Assembly: GCA_964417925.1 (NCBI GenBank)
Contig: CAYQJV010000012.1
Span: forward strand, 1 to 34,468
DNA length: 34,468 nucleotides
Direction of reading: 5' to 3'
DNA from: CAYQJV01 sp964417925
GTDB taxonomy: Bacteria; Hydrothermota; Tepidihabitantia; B3-TA06; CAYQJV01
Part shown: piece after piece, positions 1 to 6,966 of the stretch
Layout of the letters: each line of letters begins with the position of its first letter
How positions within the stretch are numbered: position 1 is the first letter of the stretch
The notes under the pieces: generated by a model
The model's input: only the letters and a program-made list of their open reading frames with translations
Told to the model about the DNA's origin: nothing
Databases searched by the model: none
Made by a program: the position numbers and the translations under genes

Positions 1-6
1 AAGGGG

Positions 7-342
7 TTGGAAAATTTAACAAATGTTCTGCCATTGCTCTGGTTTGGATTCGCCGTTTATGGAATGTCTGCATTGAAACTTTGGGGATTACCGATAATTT
101 CCATTCTTTATCTGTTATTTGCCATCATAATGCTGGTATTCGTTGTAAAGCAAGTGCGGCTAAGTGATGACCATGAAGACAAAACTTCAAAAAATAGTGA
201 AGATTCTATCAGAGAAATACGAAATCAACGAGTGGTGGGGAAGATATACTCCGTTCGAAACATTAGTTGGCATAATCCTCTTCCAGCGAACATACTGGAA
301 GAACGTGAAAACTGCCATCGAGAGATTTGCCGAGAGGTTTAA
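7..342 (+). CDS. Hypothetical small membrane protein, only N-terminal half credible
   Basis: I do not recognise this protein. A TTG start opens a frame whose first 55 or so residues look like real membrane protein: two hydrophobic segments at about residues 8-24 and 28-48, followed by a basic stretch (VVKQVRL). From about position 164 onward the frame lies over the endonuclease III remnant in another frame and becomes low-quality sequence, so the true C-terminus was probably near position 165 and has been lost by a frameshift. The gene may also begin upstream of the window. It belongs to the decayed left-hand zone. Function unknown. Confidence 0.3.
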   Translation: MENLTNVLPLLWFGFAVYGMSALKLWGLPIISILYLLFAIIMLVFVVKQVRLSDDHEDKTSKNSEDSIREIRNQRVVGKIYSVRNISWHNPLPANILEERENCHREICREV

Positions 343-592
343 CTGTATTGAAGATGTGGCAAAGGCAAATGTGAAAGAAATTGAGCAAGTTATTAAACCG
401 GCTGGTCTGTATAAGGTCAGAGCCAGAAGAATAAAAAATATCGCCAGAGACTTGATTGAAAAATAGGATGGAAAGTCAGGTAAAATATTGAATCTCCCCT
501 ACGATGAAGCCAAGAAAAAACTTACCTCAACAAAGGGAATTGGGCCTAAAACCGCAGATGTCTTTTCAATGGCGATTAAAGGTATGTGTGTA
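164..592 (+). pseudogene. nth: Endonuclease III-like DNA glycosylase remnant (in-frame TAG, 3' end lost)
   Basis: Family role: excision of damaged bases and AP-site cleavage in base-excision repair. The reading frame (GTG 164, ATG 167 or ATG 173) gives a HhH-GPD N-terminal region with YTPFETLVGIILFQRT, matching the family motif around the conserved S/F-QRT turn. A TAG at 464-466 interrupts it, and the same frame continues with LNLPYDEAKKKLTSTKGIGPKTADVFSMAIKG, whose GIGPKTAD is the helix-hairpin-helix with the catalytic Lys. The expected VDTH segment with the catalytic Asp and the C-terminal Fe-S cluster cysteines are absent. Instead, after about position 590 the frame enters an unrelated beta-propeller protein. 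With one nonsense codon and a replaced C-terminus this is almost certainly dead, unless the stop and junction are assembly errors. Confidence 0.75.
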
Positions 593-1452
593 CGAGAAAC
601 ACCTGATAGTGGGTATATTATTGTGGAAACTCTTTATCCTCAATTAAGCTACGGTGATGTCTATATTTTGAAGAGCGATAGCTTGGAGGACATACTCTGG
701 GCTCGCACCTATGAAAAGATGAATGTAGATGAATGGGGCTCATCGGTACAAGTTACTCGAGATGGTGGTTATATCATTGTCGGAGGTAAAGGCGGAGCGG
801 TAAGAGATCTTTATCTCCTCAAAGTAGATAGCCTCGGAGACACCTTATGCACTCGGACCTATGGAGATGAGGGTGATGAATGGGGAGCATGTATCGAACC
901 CACAAATGATGGAAATTACATCATCGCTGGAGGTACCCATTCTTACGATGCCGGGTATAGTGATATCCGGCTTTTAAAGGTCAATCCATCGGGTGATACC
1001 TCTGAATCAATACCTTTGGAGGGTCAAGTTATGAATGGGGTTATTCTGTCCAACAGATCTTCGATTTGGTTACATTATTACAGGATGTACAGAATCTTTT
1101 GGCGCTGGAGGTGAAGATGTCTACCTTGTGAAAACCGATAGCTTAGGGAATACCATTTGGACTCGTATCTATGGAGGTGGAGACAGAGGTTACTTTGGCG
1201 ACAACGTCCGACCTTAGGTATATTATTTTAGGATATACCGGATCCTTTGGGGCTGGTGGTTCTGACTTCTACCCAATCAAGACCGACACCGCGGGAAATG
1301 TGGGAGTTGAAGAAACTATCTGGCAATCTCTTCCAGAGAGCTTTTATCTTGGTCAAAACTATCCCAATCCATTTAACTCCGTCACCACTATTCCTTATAA
1401 GTTGAATATAACGCACGGTTGGAGGGTAAAGGTTTTTCACTCACCAGGATGA
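593..1452 (+). pseudogene. Decayed secreted beta-propeller-like protein with C-terminal sorting tail
   Basis: Several copies of a repeat of about 50 residues are visible, of the type DGGYIIVGG...DLYLLKVDSLGDT...RTYG, typical of secreted propeller-like proteins of FCB-type bacteria. The protein is broken over successive frames: one to about 1010, a second around 1012-1065 (TFGGSSYEWGYSVQQ), a third about 1066-1205 (GYIITGCTESFGAGGEDVY), and a fourth to 1452. The last holds SFYLGQNYPNPFNSVTTIPY, the start of a type IX/FlgD-like sorting domain, which is itself cut short. No start or signal peptide is present because the 5' end was replaced by the nth remnant. Base composition is visibly less AT-rich than the rest of the window. 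Pseudogene, or a region of poor sequence quality. Confidence 0.75.
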
Positions 1453-1503
1453 TGTTCCTCTGAAGGTAGCCACTGCCCTAATATAAGGGAGGACAAAAAT
1501 TTT

Positions 1504-1720
1504 TGAAGAATTTCAAAAAGACATTGGATTGATTACCTTGAAAAAAGGTAAATTTATGGATTAAAGTTAAGGGCTTTGGGATCCTTTACCTCGGGCGCCA
1601 AAAACAAAGAGGAAGAGATATAAAGTGCGAGGGATTTTATGGAGAAGTTTAATAAAATACTTTTTGAACGGATGGGTAAAGAATAACCCCTCGCGGCCAA
1701 AATGTTATGGAATTCTACAA
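1504..1720 (+). repeat. Dispersed ~215-bp repeat, copy 1 (upstream of rnfC)
   Basis: It begins TGAAGAATTTC and ends GGAATTCTACAA. It matches the reverse complement of 27953-28167 and 34098-34312 over its whole length with only scattered substitutions and short indels. Its two ends are imperfect inverted repeats (TGAAGAATTTC against TGTAGAATTCC). The right half contains GCGAGGG at 1627-1633 and CCCTCGC at 1688-1694, able to pair, and ATTTTAT/ATAAAAT arms inside them. Frames in this copy are interrupted (TAA after ATGGAT near 1557), so it is not coding. It lies 4 nt before the -35 box of the rnfC promoter. The rest of 1453-1782 holds no gene. Confidence 0.9.
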
Positions 1721-1724
1721 AAAT

Positions 1725-1753
1725 TTGACTTTTCAACAGTTTATATGTATAAT
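1725..1753 (+). promoter_or_regulatory. Sigma-70-type promoter of rnfCDG
   Basis: TTGACT at 1725-1730, a 17-bp spacer, and a perfect TATAAT at 1748-1753. Predicted start of transcription is near 1760, giving a leader of about 25 nt. The -35 box follows the end of repeat copy 1 by exactly 4 nt. Confidence 0.85.
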
Positions 1754-1782
1754 TTATCTATGTTCAATCGTCAAAAAAGGAG

Positions 1783-3114
1783 ATGGAGTTGGTAACATTT
1801 AAGGGTGGTGTCCATCCCCCTGAATGGAAACATCTTACTACACATAAGAAAATAGAGAAAATGCCCCCTCCTAAGGAGGTAATAATTCCTCTTTCCCAAC
1901 ATACTGGAACACCTGCGACTCCTCTTCTTTCCCCTAAGGATAAGGTAAAAGTAGGAACAAAAATAGGAGAAATAGCAGGAAAGATTTCTGTGCCTGTGCA
2001 TTCCTCTGTATCAGGAGTTATAAAAGACTTAATCTACTACCCCCATCCTGCATTACCAAAACCTGTTCTTTCCTATGTAATTGAAAACGATGGAGAAGAT
2101 ACTCTTGATGAGTCAATAAAAGAACGGAAAAATTATTTATCCCTTTCAAAGGAAGAACTACTTGAGATAATAAAGGATGCAGGAATTGTAGGACTTGGAG
2201 GAGCAGCATTTCCCACCCATATTAAACTTTCCCCTCCCCCTTCCTATAAAATAGATACTATAATCATTAACGGTGCAGAATGTGAACCATTTTTAACAGC
2301 AGATGATAGATTAATGCAGGAGAGACCTCAGGATATTATTGAAGGAGCAAAAATCATTGCGAAAATTCTTGGTGTAGAAAATGTAATTTTTGCAATTGAA
2401 GAGAATAAGCCTAATGCAATTAAAGAAATGGAAAAAACGGTTAAGGATTTTAAAGCAGCAAAAATTGTTATTTTAAAAACAAAGTATCCTCAGGGAGCTG
2501 AAAAACAACTTATAAAAGCAATTCTCAATAGGGAAGTCCCAAGAGGAGGACTTCCCTTCATGATAGGAGTAGTTGTCCAGAATGTTGGAACTGCTGTTTC
2601 AATATATGAGGCAGTAAGGTTCAATAAACCGTTGTATGAAAGGGTTATTACTGTTACAGGAGATGGCGTAAAGGAACCCAAAAATCTAATAGTAAGAATA
2701 GGAACAAAGATCAAAGATGTTATCTCTTATGCAGGCGGTTACAATGGTGGTGCATCAAGGATAATAGCGGGTGGTCCAATGATGGGAATCGCTCAAACAT
2801 CCGATGAAACAGTCATTGTAAAAGGGACTTCAGGAATTGTAGTGTTAAAAGATGCAGGAAAAGTATATCCCGAGGGTCCATGTATAAGATGTGCAAGCTG
2901 TGTTGACGTATGCCCAATGGGACTTGTACCTACAGAACTTGTAAGATATGCGCAGACCGATAGGCTTGACCTTGCAGAAAAATGGGGCATCCTTGACTGT
3001 ATGGAATGTGGAAGTTGTGCCTACGTGTGCCCATCCCATATAAAAATAGTCCAGTGGATTAAATATGCAAAAAATGAAATCTTTAAAAAGAGGGCTAAAA
3101 GTGGAAAAAAATAA
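1783..3114 (+). CDS. rnfC: Electron transport complex subunit RnfC
   Basis: Peripheral NADH-binding, Fe-S subunit of the Rnf complex, which couples electron transfer between ferredoxin and NAD to ion pumping. The N-terminus has the family signature TFKGGVHPPEWK. The flavin/NADH-binding region includes GLGGAAFPTHIKL and INGAECEPFLTADDRL. Two 4Fe-4S sites close the protein: CIRCASCVDVCPMG (about residue 367 on) and CMECGSCAYVCPS (about 406 on). At 443 residues it is of normal length without the long C-terminal extension of some proteobacterial RnfC. The AAGGAG directly abuts ATG 1783, so TTG 1789, 6 nt from the Shine-Dalgarno and still upstream of TFKGGVHP, is at least as likely a start. It overlaps rnfD. 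Confidence 0.95.
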   Translation: MELVTFKGGVHPPEWKHLTTHKKIEKMPPPKEVIIPLSQHTGTPATPLLSPKDKVKVGTKIGEIAGKISVPVHSSVSGVIKDLIYYPHPALPKPVLSYVIENDGEDTLDESIKERKNYLSLSKEELLEIIKDAGIVGLGGAAFPTHIKLSPPPSYKIDTIIINGAECEPFLTADDRLMQERPQDIIEGAKIIAKILGVENVIFAIEENKPNAIKEMEKTVKDFKAAKIVILKTKYPQGAEKQLIKAILNREVPRGGLPFMIGVVVQNVGTAVSIYEAVRFNKPLYERVITVTGDGVKEPKNLIVRIGTKIKDVISYAGGYNGGASRIIAGGPMMGIAQTSDETVIVKGTSGIVVLKDAGKVYPEGPCIRCASCVDVCPMGLVPTELVRYAQTDRLDLAEKWGILDCMECGSCAYVCPSHIKIVQWIKYAKNEIFKKRAKSGKK

Positions 3115-4162
3115 AACCTTAGTTGTTTCCCCTGCTCCTCATTTTCATAAAGGAACAAGTGTTGAAAAAGCAATGTGGGGAGTTGTCATAGCCCTTATCC
3201 CCTCATTTATAGGTGCAATATACTTTTTTGGATGGTATTCTGGAATGCTTGTTCTACTCAGTGTTATCTCTGCAGTTATCACCGAAGCAATATCTCAAAA
3301 ACTCTTTGGAAGAGAAATAACTATAAAAGATGGAAGCGCAGTAGTGACAGGTATCCTTCTTGCTTACAACCTTCCTCCAACAGTTCCATGGTGGATGCCA
3401 GTTGTTGGTTCATTCTTTGCAATTCTCGTTGTAAAACAATTCTTTGGAGGTTTAGGCTATAACTTTTTGAATCCAGCTCTTGCAGCAAGGGCATTTTTAA
3501 TGGCATCCTGGCCTTCCTTAATGACCGATTTTTCAAAAGTGAAAGTTCATGGGGGAGTGATATCTGGAATAACTGGAGCAGGCAATAAACTACTGGATGC
3601 TGTAACCTCTGCAACACCTCTTGGAGTTGTAAGAGCTGTTAAAACAGTATTATCCAATCCCCTCTCTCCTGCAGAAAAAATATATGCTGCAAAACTTACG
3701 GTAAAATATCTAAATTCTTGGGATACTATAAAACACCTGCTTTTTGGAAATATAGGAGGAGTTATAGGCGAAACCTCTGCATTACTTTTGCTTTTAGGAG
3801 CTGTTTATCTTCTTGTCAGAGGAATAATCAACCTGAGAATTCCGGTTGCATATATCTTAACGGTCTTTATTTTAACGGGAATTTTCCATCTCTTTGGATG
3901 GACTCCAGTAAATCCTCTGTTTCATATCCTTGCGGGAGGATTAATACTTGGAGCATTTTTCATGGCCACAGATTACGTAACATCGCCTGTCACTCCACTT
4001 GGACAGTGGATATTTGGAATAGGATGTGGAGTACTTACGGTTCTCATAAGACTATGGGGAGGCTATCCAGAAGGAGTTTCTTATTCCATACTTTTAATGA
4101 ATGTTGCAACTCCTTTAATAGACAGATATACAAAACCAAAAATTTTGGGGAGTAAAAAATGA
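3101..4162 (+). CDS. rnfD: Electron transport complex subunit RnfD
   Basis: Integral membrane subunit of Rnf carrying covalent FMN. I chose GTG 3101 (MEKNKTLVVSPAPHF), because GAGGG lies 6 nt upstream and RnfD proteins begin close to an LVVSPSPH motif. It overlaps the end of rnfC by 14 nt. Several hydrophobic helices are evident, and the segment GYNFLNPALAARAFLMASWP is characteristic. The flavinylation site is in DAVTSATPLG, where the Thr before Pro is the expected FMN attachment residue. The C-terminal region FMATDYVTSPVTPLGQ is also typical. At 353 residues the length is normal. The stop overlaps the rnfG start by 4 nt (ATGA), so translation is probably coupled. Confidence 0.95.
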   Translation: MEKNKTLVVSPAPHFHKGTSVEKAMWGVVIALIPSFIGAIYFFGWYSGMLVLLSVISAVITEAISQKLFGREITIKDGSAVVTGILLAYNLPPTVPWWMPVVGSFFAILVVKQFFGGLGYNFLNPALAARAFLMASWPSLMTDFSKVKVHGGVISGITGAGNKLLDAVTSATPLGVVRAVKTVLSNPLSPAEKIYAAKLTVKYLNSWDTIKHLLFGNIGGVIGETSALLLLLGAVYLLVRGIINLRIPVAYILTVFILTGIFHLFGWTPVNPLFHILAGGLILGAFFMATDYVTSPVTPLGQWIFGIGCGVLTVLIRLWGGYPEGVSYSILLMNVATPLIDRYTKPKILGSKK

Positions 4163-5115
4163 AACTTGAATTAAAAATGGTGCTTGTACTTTTTTTTGTC
4201 GCTGTTATTTCTGCAGGACTTCTATCCTTTGTATATGAAAAAACATCCAAGGTTATAGAAAAGCAAAAAACAGAAAAAGTCCAAAACGCTCTTCAAGAGT
4301 TACTACCCTGTGCAACGACATTTGAAGAGAAAGAAAAAAATACTGTGTGGATAGGATATAAAAATGGCAAAAAAATAGGAATTATCTTTAAAATAGCTCC
4401 AAAGGGATATGGAGGACCTATAGAAACAATGGTTGGAGTAGACATAGAGGGTAAAATAACAGGAGTAAGGTTTGCCTCTGCTGCAGAGGGTTTAAAAGAA
4501 ACCCCTGGCCTTGGGATGAGAATTCTTGAACCTTGGTTTAAAAATCAGTTCATAGGAAAAAAGGAAAATGATTTATACATTGAAAAGGAAGGTGGAAAAA
4601 TTCAAGCAATAACTGCTGCAACAATTACTTCAAAAGCAGTGACCGATGGAATAAGAGAAGGAATAAAAAAATACATGCACTATCTTAAAGACAAAAACAC
4701 AAACAAAAACTCTGAAGAAGATAAAACAGAAGAAGAAAAAGTGATTGACGAAATTAAAAAAACTTTTAGAATAAAACCTGTAGAAATAAAGGATGGAATA
4801 TACAAAGTAAACGAAGAATACATCGTCATAGAAAGAGCGCAAGGATTTTCAGGAAATTTCTGGGTGGTGGTTTTCTTTACTAAAGAAAAGAAAATCAAAC
4901 AGGTCTACATACCCTCCTATGGATTCCACGAAACCGAAGGTTTTGGCTCGAAATGTAAAGAAGAAAAGTTCTTAAACAAATTTCTGAACAAAAATATGAA
5001 GGAGATTAAAAATGTAGAAGTAATAACAGGTGCTACTATTACTTCAGAAGCAGTGAAAGAGGCAATTATCAATGCTTTTTCGAAATTAGAGCAACTTTCC
5101 ACCAAAGAAAAATAA
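4159..5115 (+). CDS. rnfG: RnfG-like flavoprotein with two tandem FMN-binding domains
   Basis: RnfG is the membrane-anchored, outward-facing subunit of Rnf with covalent FMN. Residues 7-25 are a transmembrane anchor. A first FMN-binding domain (about 65-170) includes GYGGPIETMVGVDIEGKITG, ETPGLG at 114-119 and the flavinylation-type motif TAATIT at 152-157. A highly charged linker (178-195, Lys/Glu/Asn rich) leads to a second FMN-binding domain (about 205-305) with FWVVVFFTKEKKIKQVYI, HETEGFG at 257-263 and TGATIT at 290-295. Usual RnfG has about 200 residues and one such domain, so this 318-residue form appears duplicated. No rnfE or rnfA follows; only a tRNA promoter 11 nt downstream. Confidence 0.9.
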   Translation: MKLELKMVLVLFFVAVISAGLLSFVYEKTSKVIEKQKTEKVQNALQELLPCATTFEEKEKNTVWIGYKNGKKIGIIFKIAPKGYGGPIETMVGVDIEGKITGVRFASAAEGLKETPGLGMRILEPWFKNQFIGKKENDLYIEKEGGKIQAITAATITSKAVTDGIREGIKKYMHYLKDKNTNKNSEEDKTEEEKVIDEIKKTFRIKPVEIKDGIYKVNEEYIVIERAQGFSGNFWVVVFFTKEKKIKQVYIPSYGFHETEGFGSKCKEEKFLNKFLNKNMKEIKNVEVITGATITSEAVKEAIINAFSKLEQLSTKEK

Positions 5116-5126
5116 TTAATAAATAG

Positions 5127-5154
5127 TTGACTTTTTACAAATTTTGATTAAAAT
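5127..5154 (+). promoter_or_regulatory. Promoter of tRNA(CAU) and following ORF
   Basis: TTGACT at 5127-5132, a 16-bp spacer, TAAAAT at 5149-5154. The -35 region TTGACTTTT is the same as in the promoters at 1725, 27948 and 34093, but here there is no repeat upstream. The transcription start would be about 10 nt before the tRNA. Confidence 0.75.
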
Positions 5155-5170
5155 TAATACACATAAAGGA

Positions 5171-5244
5171 GGGCCCGTAGCTCAATTGGGTAGAGCAGCT
5201 GACTCATAATCAGCGGGTTCCAGGTTCAAGTCCTGGCGGGCCCA
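5171..5244 (+). tRNA. tRNA with CAU anticodon (elongator Met or Ile2)
   Basis: A 74-nt cloverleaf: acceptor GGGCCCG/CGGGCCC, D-arm GCTC/GAGC, anticodon arm CTGA-CTCATAA-TCAG with anticodon CAU, T-arm CCAGG-TTCAAGT-CCTGG, discriminator A. The G1-C72 pair excludes the initiator tRNA. Elongator Met and the TilS-modified Ile2 tRNA cannot be told apart with confidence from sequence alone. CCA is not encoded. It is the first gene of its transcript and is followed after 1 nt by the next ORF. Confidence 0.93.
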
Positions 5245-5245
5245 T

Positions 5246-5674
5246 TTGTCCCCAAAACAAAAAAGATTATGTTGGCGGGTGTTCTTAGCTAAGGAACATC
5301 CTATAAAAACAGCAATTGTAGGAATTTTTCTATTTTTTCTTTCTATATTTATACTAAAGGTCTTTGGAACATTCTTTTTGTTTGTAAGTCTTCTCGTACT
5401 TTTTGGTACATTAAATCCTTATTTTGTGCCCATAAGTTATGAATTTACAGAGGAAGAAATAGTGGTTAAAAAGTTTTATTATACCTTGAGGAGACCATGG
5501 AAAGAATTTAAACGAGTAGAGCTACTGAAAAATGGAATTTTGTTAAGCCCTTTTAAAAAAAGAGGATTCCTTGATAATTTCAGAGGTATACACATTCTTT
5601 TTCCAAAAGACAAAAAACTTCAGTTAAAAATAGTAACTTATGCAAAAACAAGGATAGAACAAAAAAATAAATAA
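5246..5674 (+). CDS. Small membrane protein, possible bacterial PH-like domain
   Basis: Not recognised with certainty. It has 142 residues: a basic N-terminus, two adjacent transmembrane helices (about residues 22-40 and 43-60), then a soluble part rich in beta-strand-like alternation (YEFTEEEIVVKKFYYTLRRP, VELLKNGILLSPF) resembling small bacterial PH-domain proteins. TTG 5246 is 1 nt after the tRNA discriminator and has no Shine-Dalgarno; the in-frame GTG 5279 also lacks one. The stop is only 3 nt from the convergent stop of the ttuA-like gene, with no visible terminator hairpin between them. Function unknown. Confidence 0.6.
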   Translation: MSPKQKRLCWRVFLAKEHPIKTAIVGIFLFFLSIFILKVFGTFFLFVSLLVLFGTLNPYFVPISYEFTEEEIVVKKFYYTLRRPWKEFKRVELLKNGILLSPFKKRGFLDNFRGIHILFPKDKKLQLKIVTYAKTRIEQKNK

Positions 5675-5677
5675 AAT

Positions 5678-6601
5678 CTATGTTTCTTTACCTCTTAAAA
5701 CAATGTTTGAAATCTTTTCTTTAATCCTGCATATAGAACATATCCCCACAGTGGTAGGATATCCACATCTTTCGCATGGCGTAAGCGTATGATATTCTTT
5801 CTTTTCAAAAACATTCCTAATCTCCAAGAATCCCTGATAAAACCTTATTTTTGTTCCCGGTGAATACTCTTCTATCATATTAAGTATCTTTTTATAAAAC
5901 AGAGAAGTCGCTCCTTGAGCATAGGGACATGAATTAGGGAAAGCATCTATATTAGAAAACTCTCTATAAATTTTTATTTCTTCTTCAAGAATCCCTGCAA
6001 AAGGCTTTACCTTTTTTACAAAACCCTCCTCTTCTTCCAATAGAGGACTCTGTCTGGCAAGATAACCTACCTGCCAATGTAAGAGATTCCCTAAAAGTAA
6101 ACTTACCTCATCATCAAGATTATGTCCCGTAACCACAACATCAAACCCATTATCTAAGGCAAATTTATTCATCGTATATCTCTTAACCTTTCCACAGATC
6201 GAGCAAAATGGTCTTTTTAAAATTTTAGCAATTCTTGTGGGAGACATACCTAAAATATCCTCTATCCTTACTACATGTATCTTCAAATTAAAAACAGAGG
6301 CAAATCTTTTTACATACTCTTCTGCAGTATCTGAATGTTCTGGAATTCCAAGATGAATATATAACCCCTCTGTAGTATAACCTTCATGATATAAGTAATG
6401 CCACAGGGAAAGACTATCTTTTCCCCCTGAAACTGCAACAAGAATTCTATCGTTTTTTGATAGAAGGTTATATTTTCTGATAAATCGCCTTACTCTTTTT
6501 TTAAAAAAAAGAATAAAATCTTTCTCACATAGAGATATATTGTGACTCCTGAGTTTTACTACTGCTTCTCCCCCACAGATTTTACATTTCATTTTATTCA
6601 T
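5678..6601 (-). CDS. ttuA: TtuA-type tRNA 2-thiolation enzyme (PP-loop ATPase with zinc fingers)
   Basis: Predicted to activate U54/m5U54 of tRNA with ATP and exchange oxygen for sulfur, a T-loop modification that stabilises tRNA in thermophiles. Visible elements in order: N-terminal zinc finger (C6, C9, with C25), PP-loop SGGKDS at 58-63, the Fe-S/catalytic pair C133-x2-C136 in RPFCSICGKVKR, the GHNLDDE motif at 159-165, the third cluster cysteine C225 in NSCPYAQG, and a C-terminal zinc finger (C276, C279, C288, C291). This pattern separates it from TilS, and less firmly from TtcA. It is the last gene of the long minus-strand cluster. No strong Shine-Dalgarno; ATG at 6592 is an alternative start. 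Confidence 0.85.
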   Translation of the reverse strand: MNKMKCKICGGEAVVKLRSHNISLCEKDFILFFKKRVRRFIRKYNLLSKNDRILVAVSGGKDSLSLWHYLYHEGYTTEGLYIHLGIPEHSDTAEEYVKRFASVFNLKIHVVRIEDILGMSPTRIAKILKRPFCSICGKVKRYTMNKFALDNGFDVVVTGHNLDDEVSLLLGNLLHWQVGYLARQSPLLEEEEGFVKKVKPFAGILEEEIKIYREFSNIDAFPNSCPYAQGATSLFYKKILNMIEEYSPGTKIRFYQGFLEIRNVFEKKEYHTLTPCERCGYPTTVGICSICRIKEKISNIVLRGKET

Positions 6602-6615
6602 AAAATAATTTTAAA

Positions 6616-6966
6616 CTACTCCCAGTATAAAAATCTACCGCAGTTCGGACAAGTTATAACTTCATACTTCTGCCCACTCAACTCTGTTGGAACTCTCTCA
6701 AAACATCCACCACAAAACCCTCCCACGACAGGAACTACAGCCCAGTCTTTATACCTTTGAATCACAAGTTGATAATGATTGTATATGTGTGGGTCAAGCT
6801 TTTTTATCACCTGTTGTCTCTTTCTTAAAAGAAGTTCTACAGGATCTTTTTTCTTCGTTTTAAAACCAATTTCTTTAAACTTTTTTCTTATCTCGCTGTC
6901 TTCCCAATCTTTTATCATGTAGTCAATATGCTGTAACTCAAGTAACAACTCAAGTTGTTTATTCAT
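6616..6966 (-). CDS. C4-type zinc-ribbon protein, short form
   Basis: 116 residues. The N-terminal two thirds is charged and helical, probably a shortened coiled coil. The C-terminus is a zinc ribbon with CGGC (GGFCGGCFERVP) and CPNC (ITCPNCGRFLYW). This is the C-terminal pattern of the widespread bacterial C4-type zinc-ribbon family, whose members are usually about 240 residues with a long N-terminal coiled coil; here only about half remains. The start overlaps the preceding stop as ATGA. Family members are suspected to act in nucleic-acid or ribosome-related processes, but no function is established from this sequence. Confidence 0.75.
   Translation of the reverse strand: MNKQLELLLELQHIDYMIKDWEDSEIRKKFKEIGFKTKKKDPVELLLRKRQQVIKKLDPHIYNHYQLVIQRYKDWAVVPVVGGFCGGCFERVPTELSGQKYEVITCPNCGRFLYWE

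Noticed and set aside
464..466. TAG in nth as evidence for stop-codon recoding
   Set aside because: Other genes here use TAG as a normal stop (for example rplQ just before panD), and this locus is otherwise decayed, so a nonsense mutation is simpler.
5171..5244. Initiator tRNA-fMet
   Set aside because: It has a G1-C72 pair, where an initiator would have a mismatch at position 1-72; the CAU anticodon therefore indicates elongator Met or Ile2.
5678..6601. TilS (tRNA-Ile lysidine synthetase), tempting because a CAU tRNA is next to it
   Set aside because: The N- and C-terminal CxxC zinc fingers and the central CxxC plus CPYA motif are those of TtuA-type thiolases; TilS has none of them.
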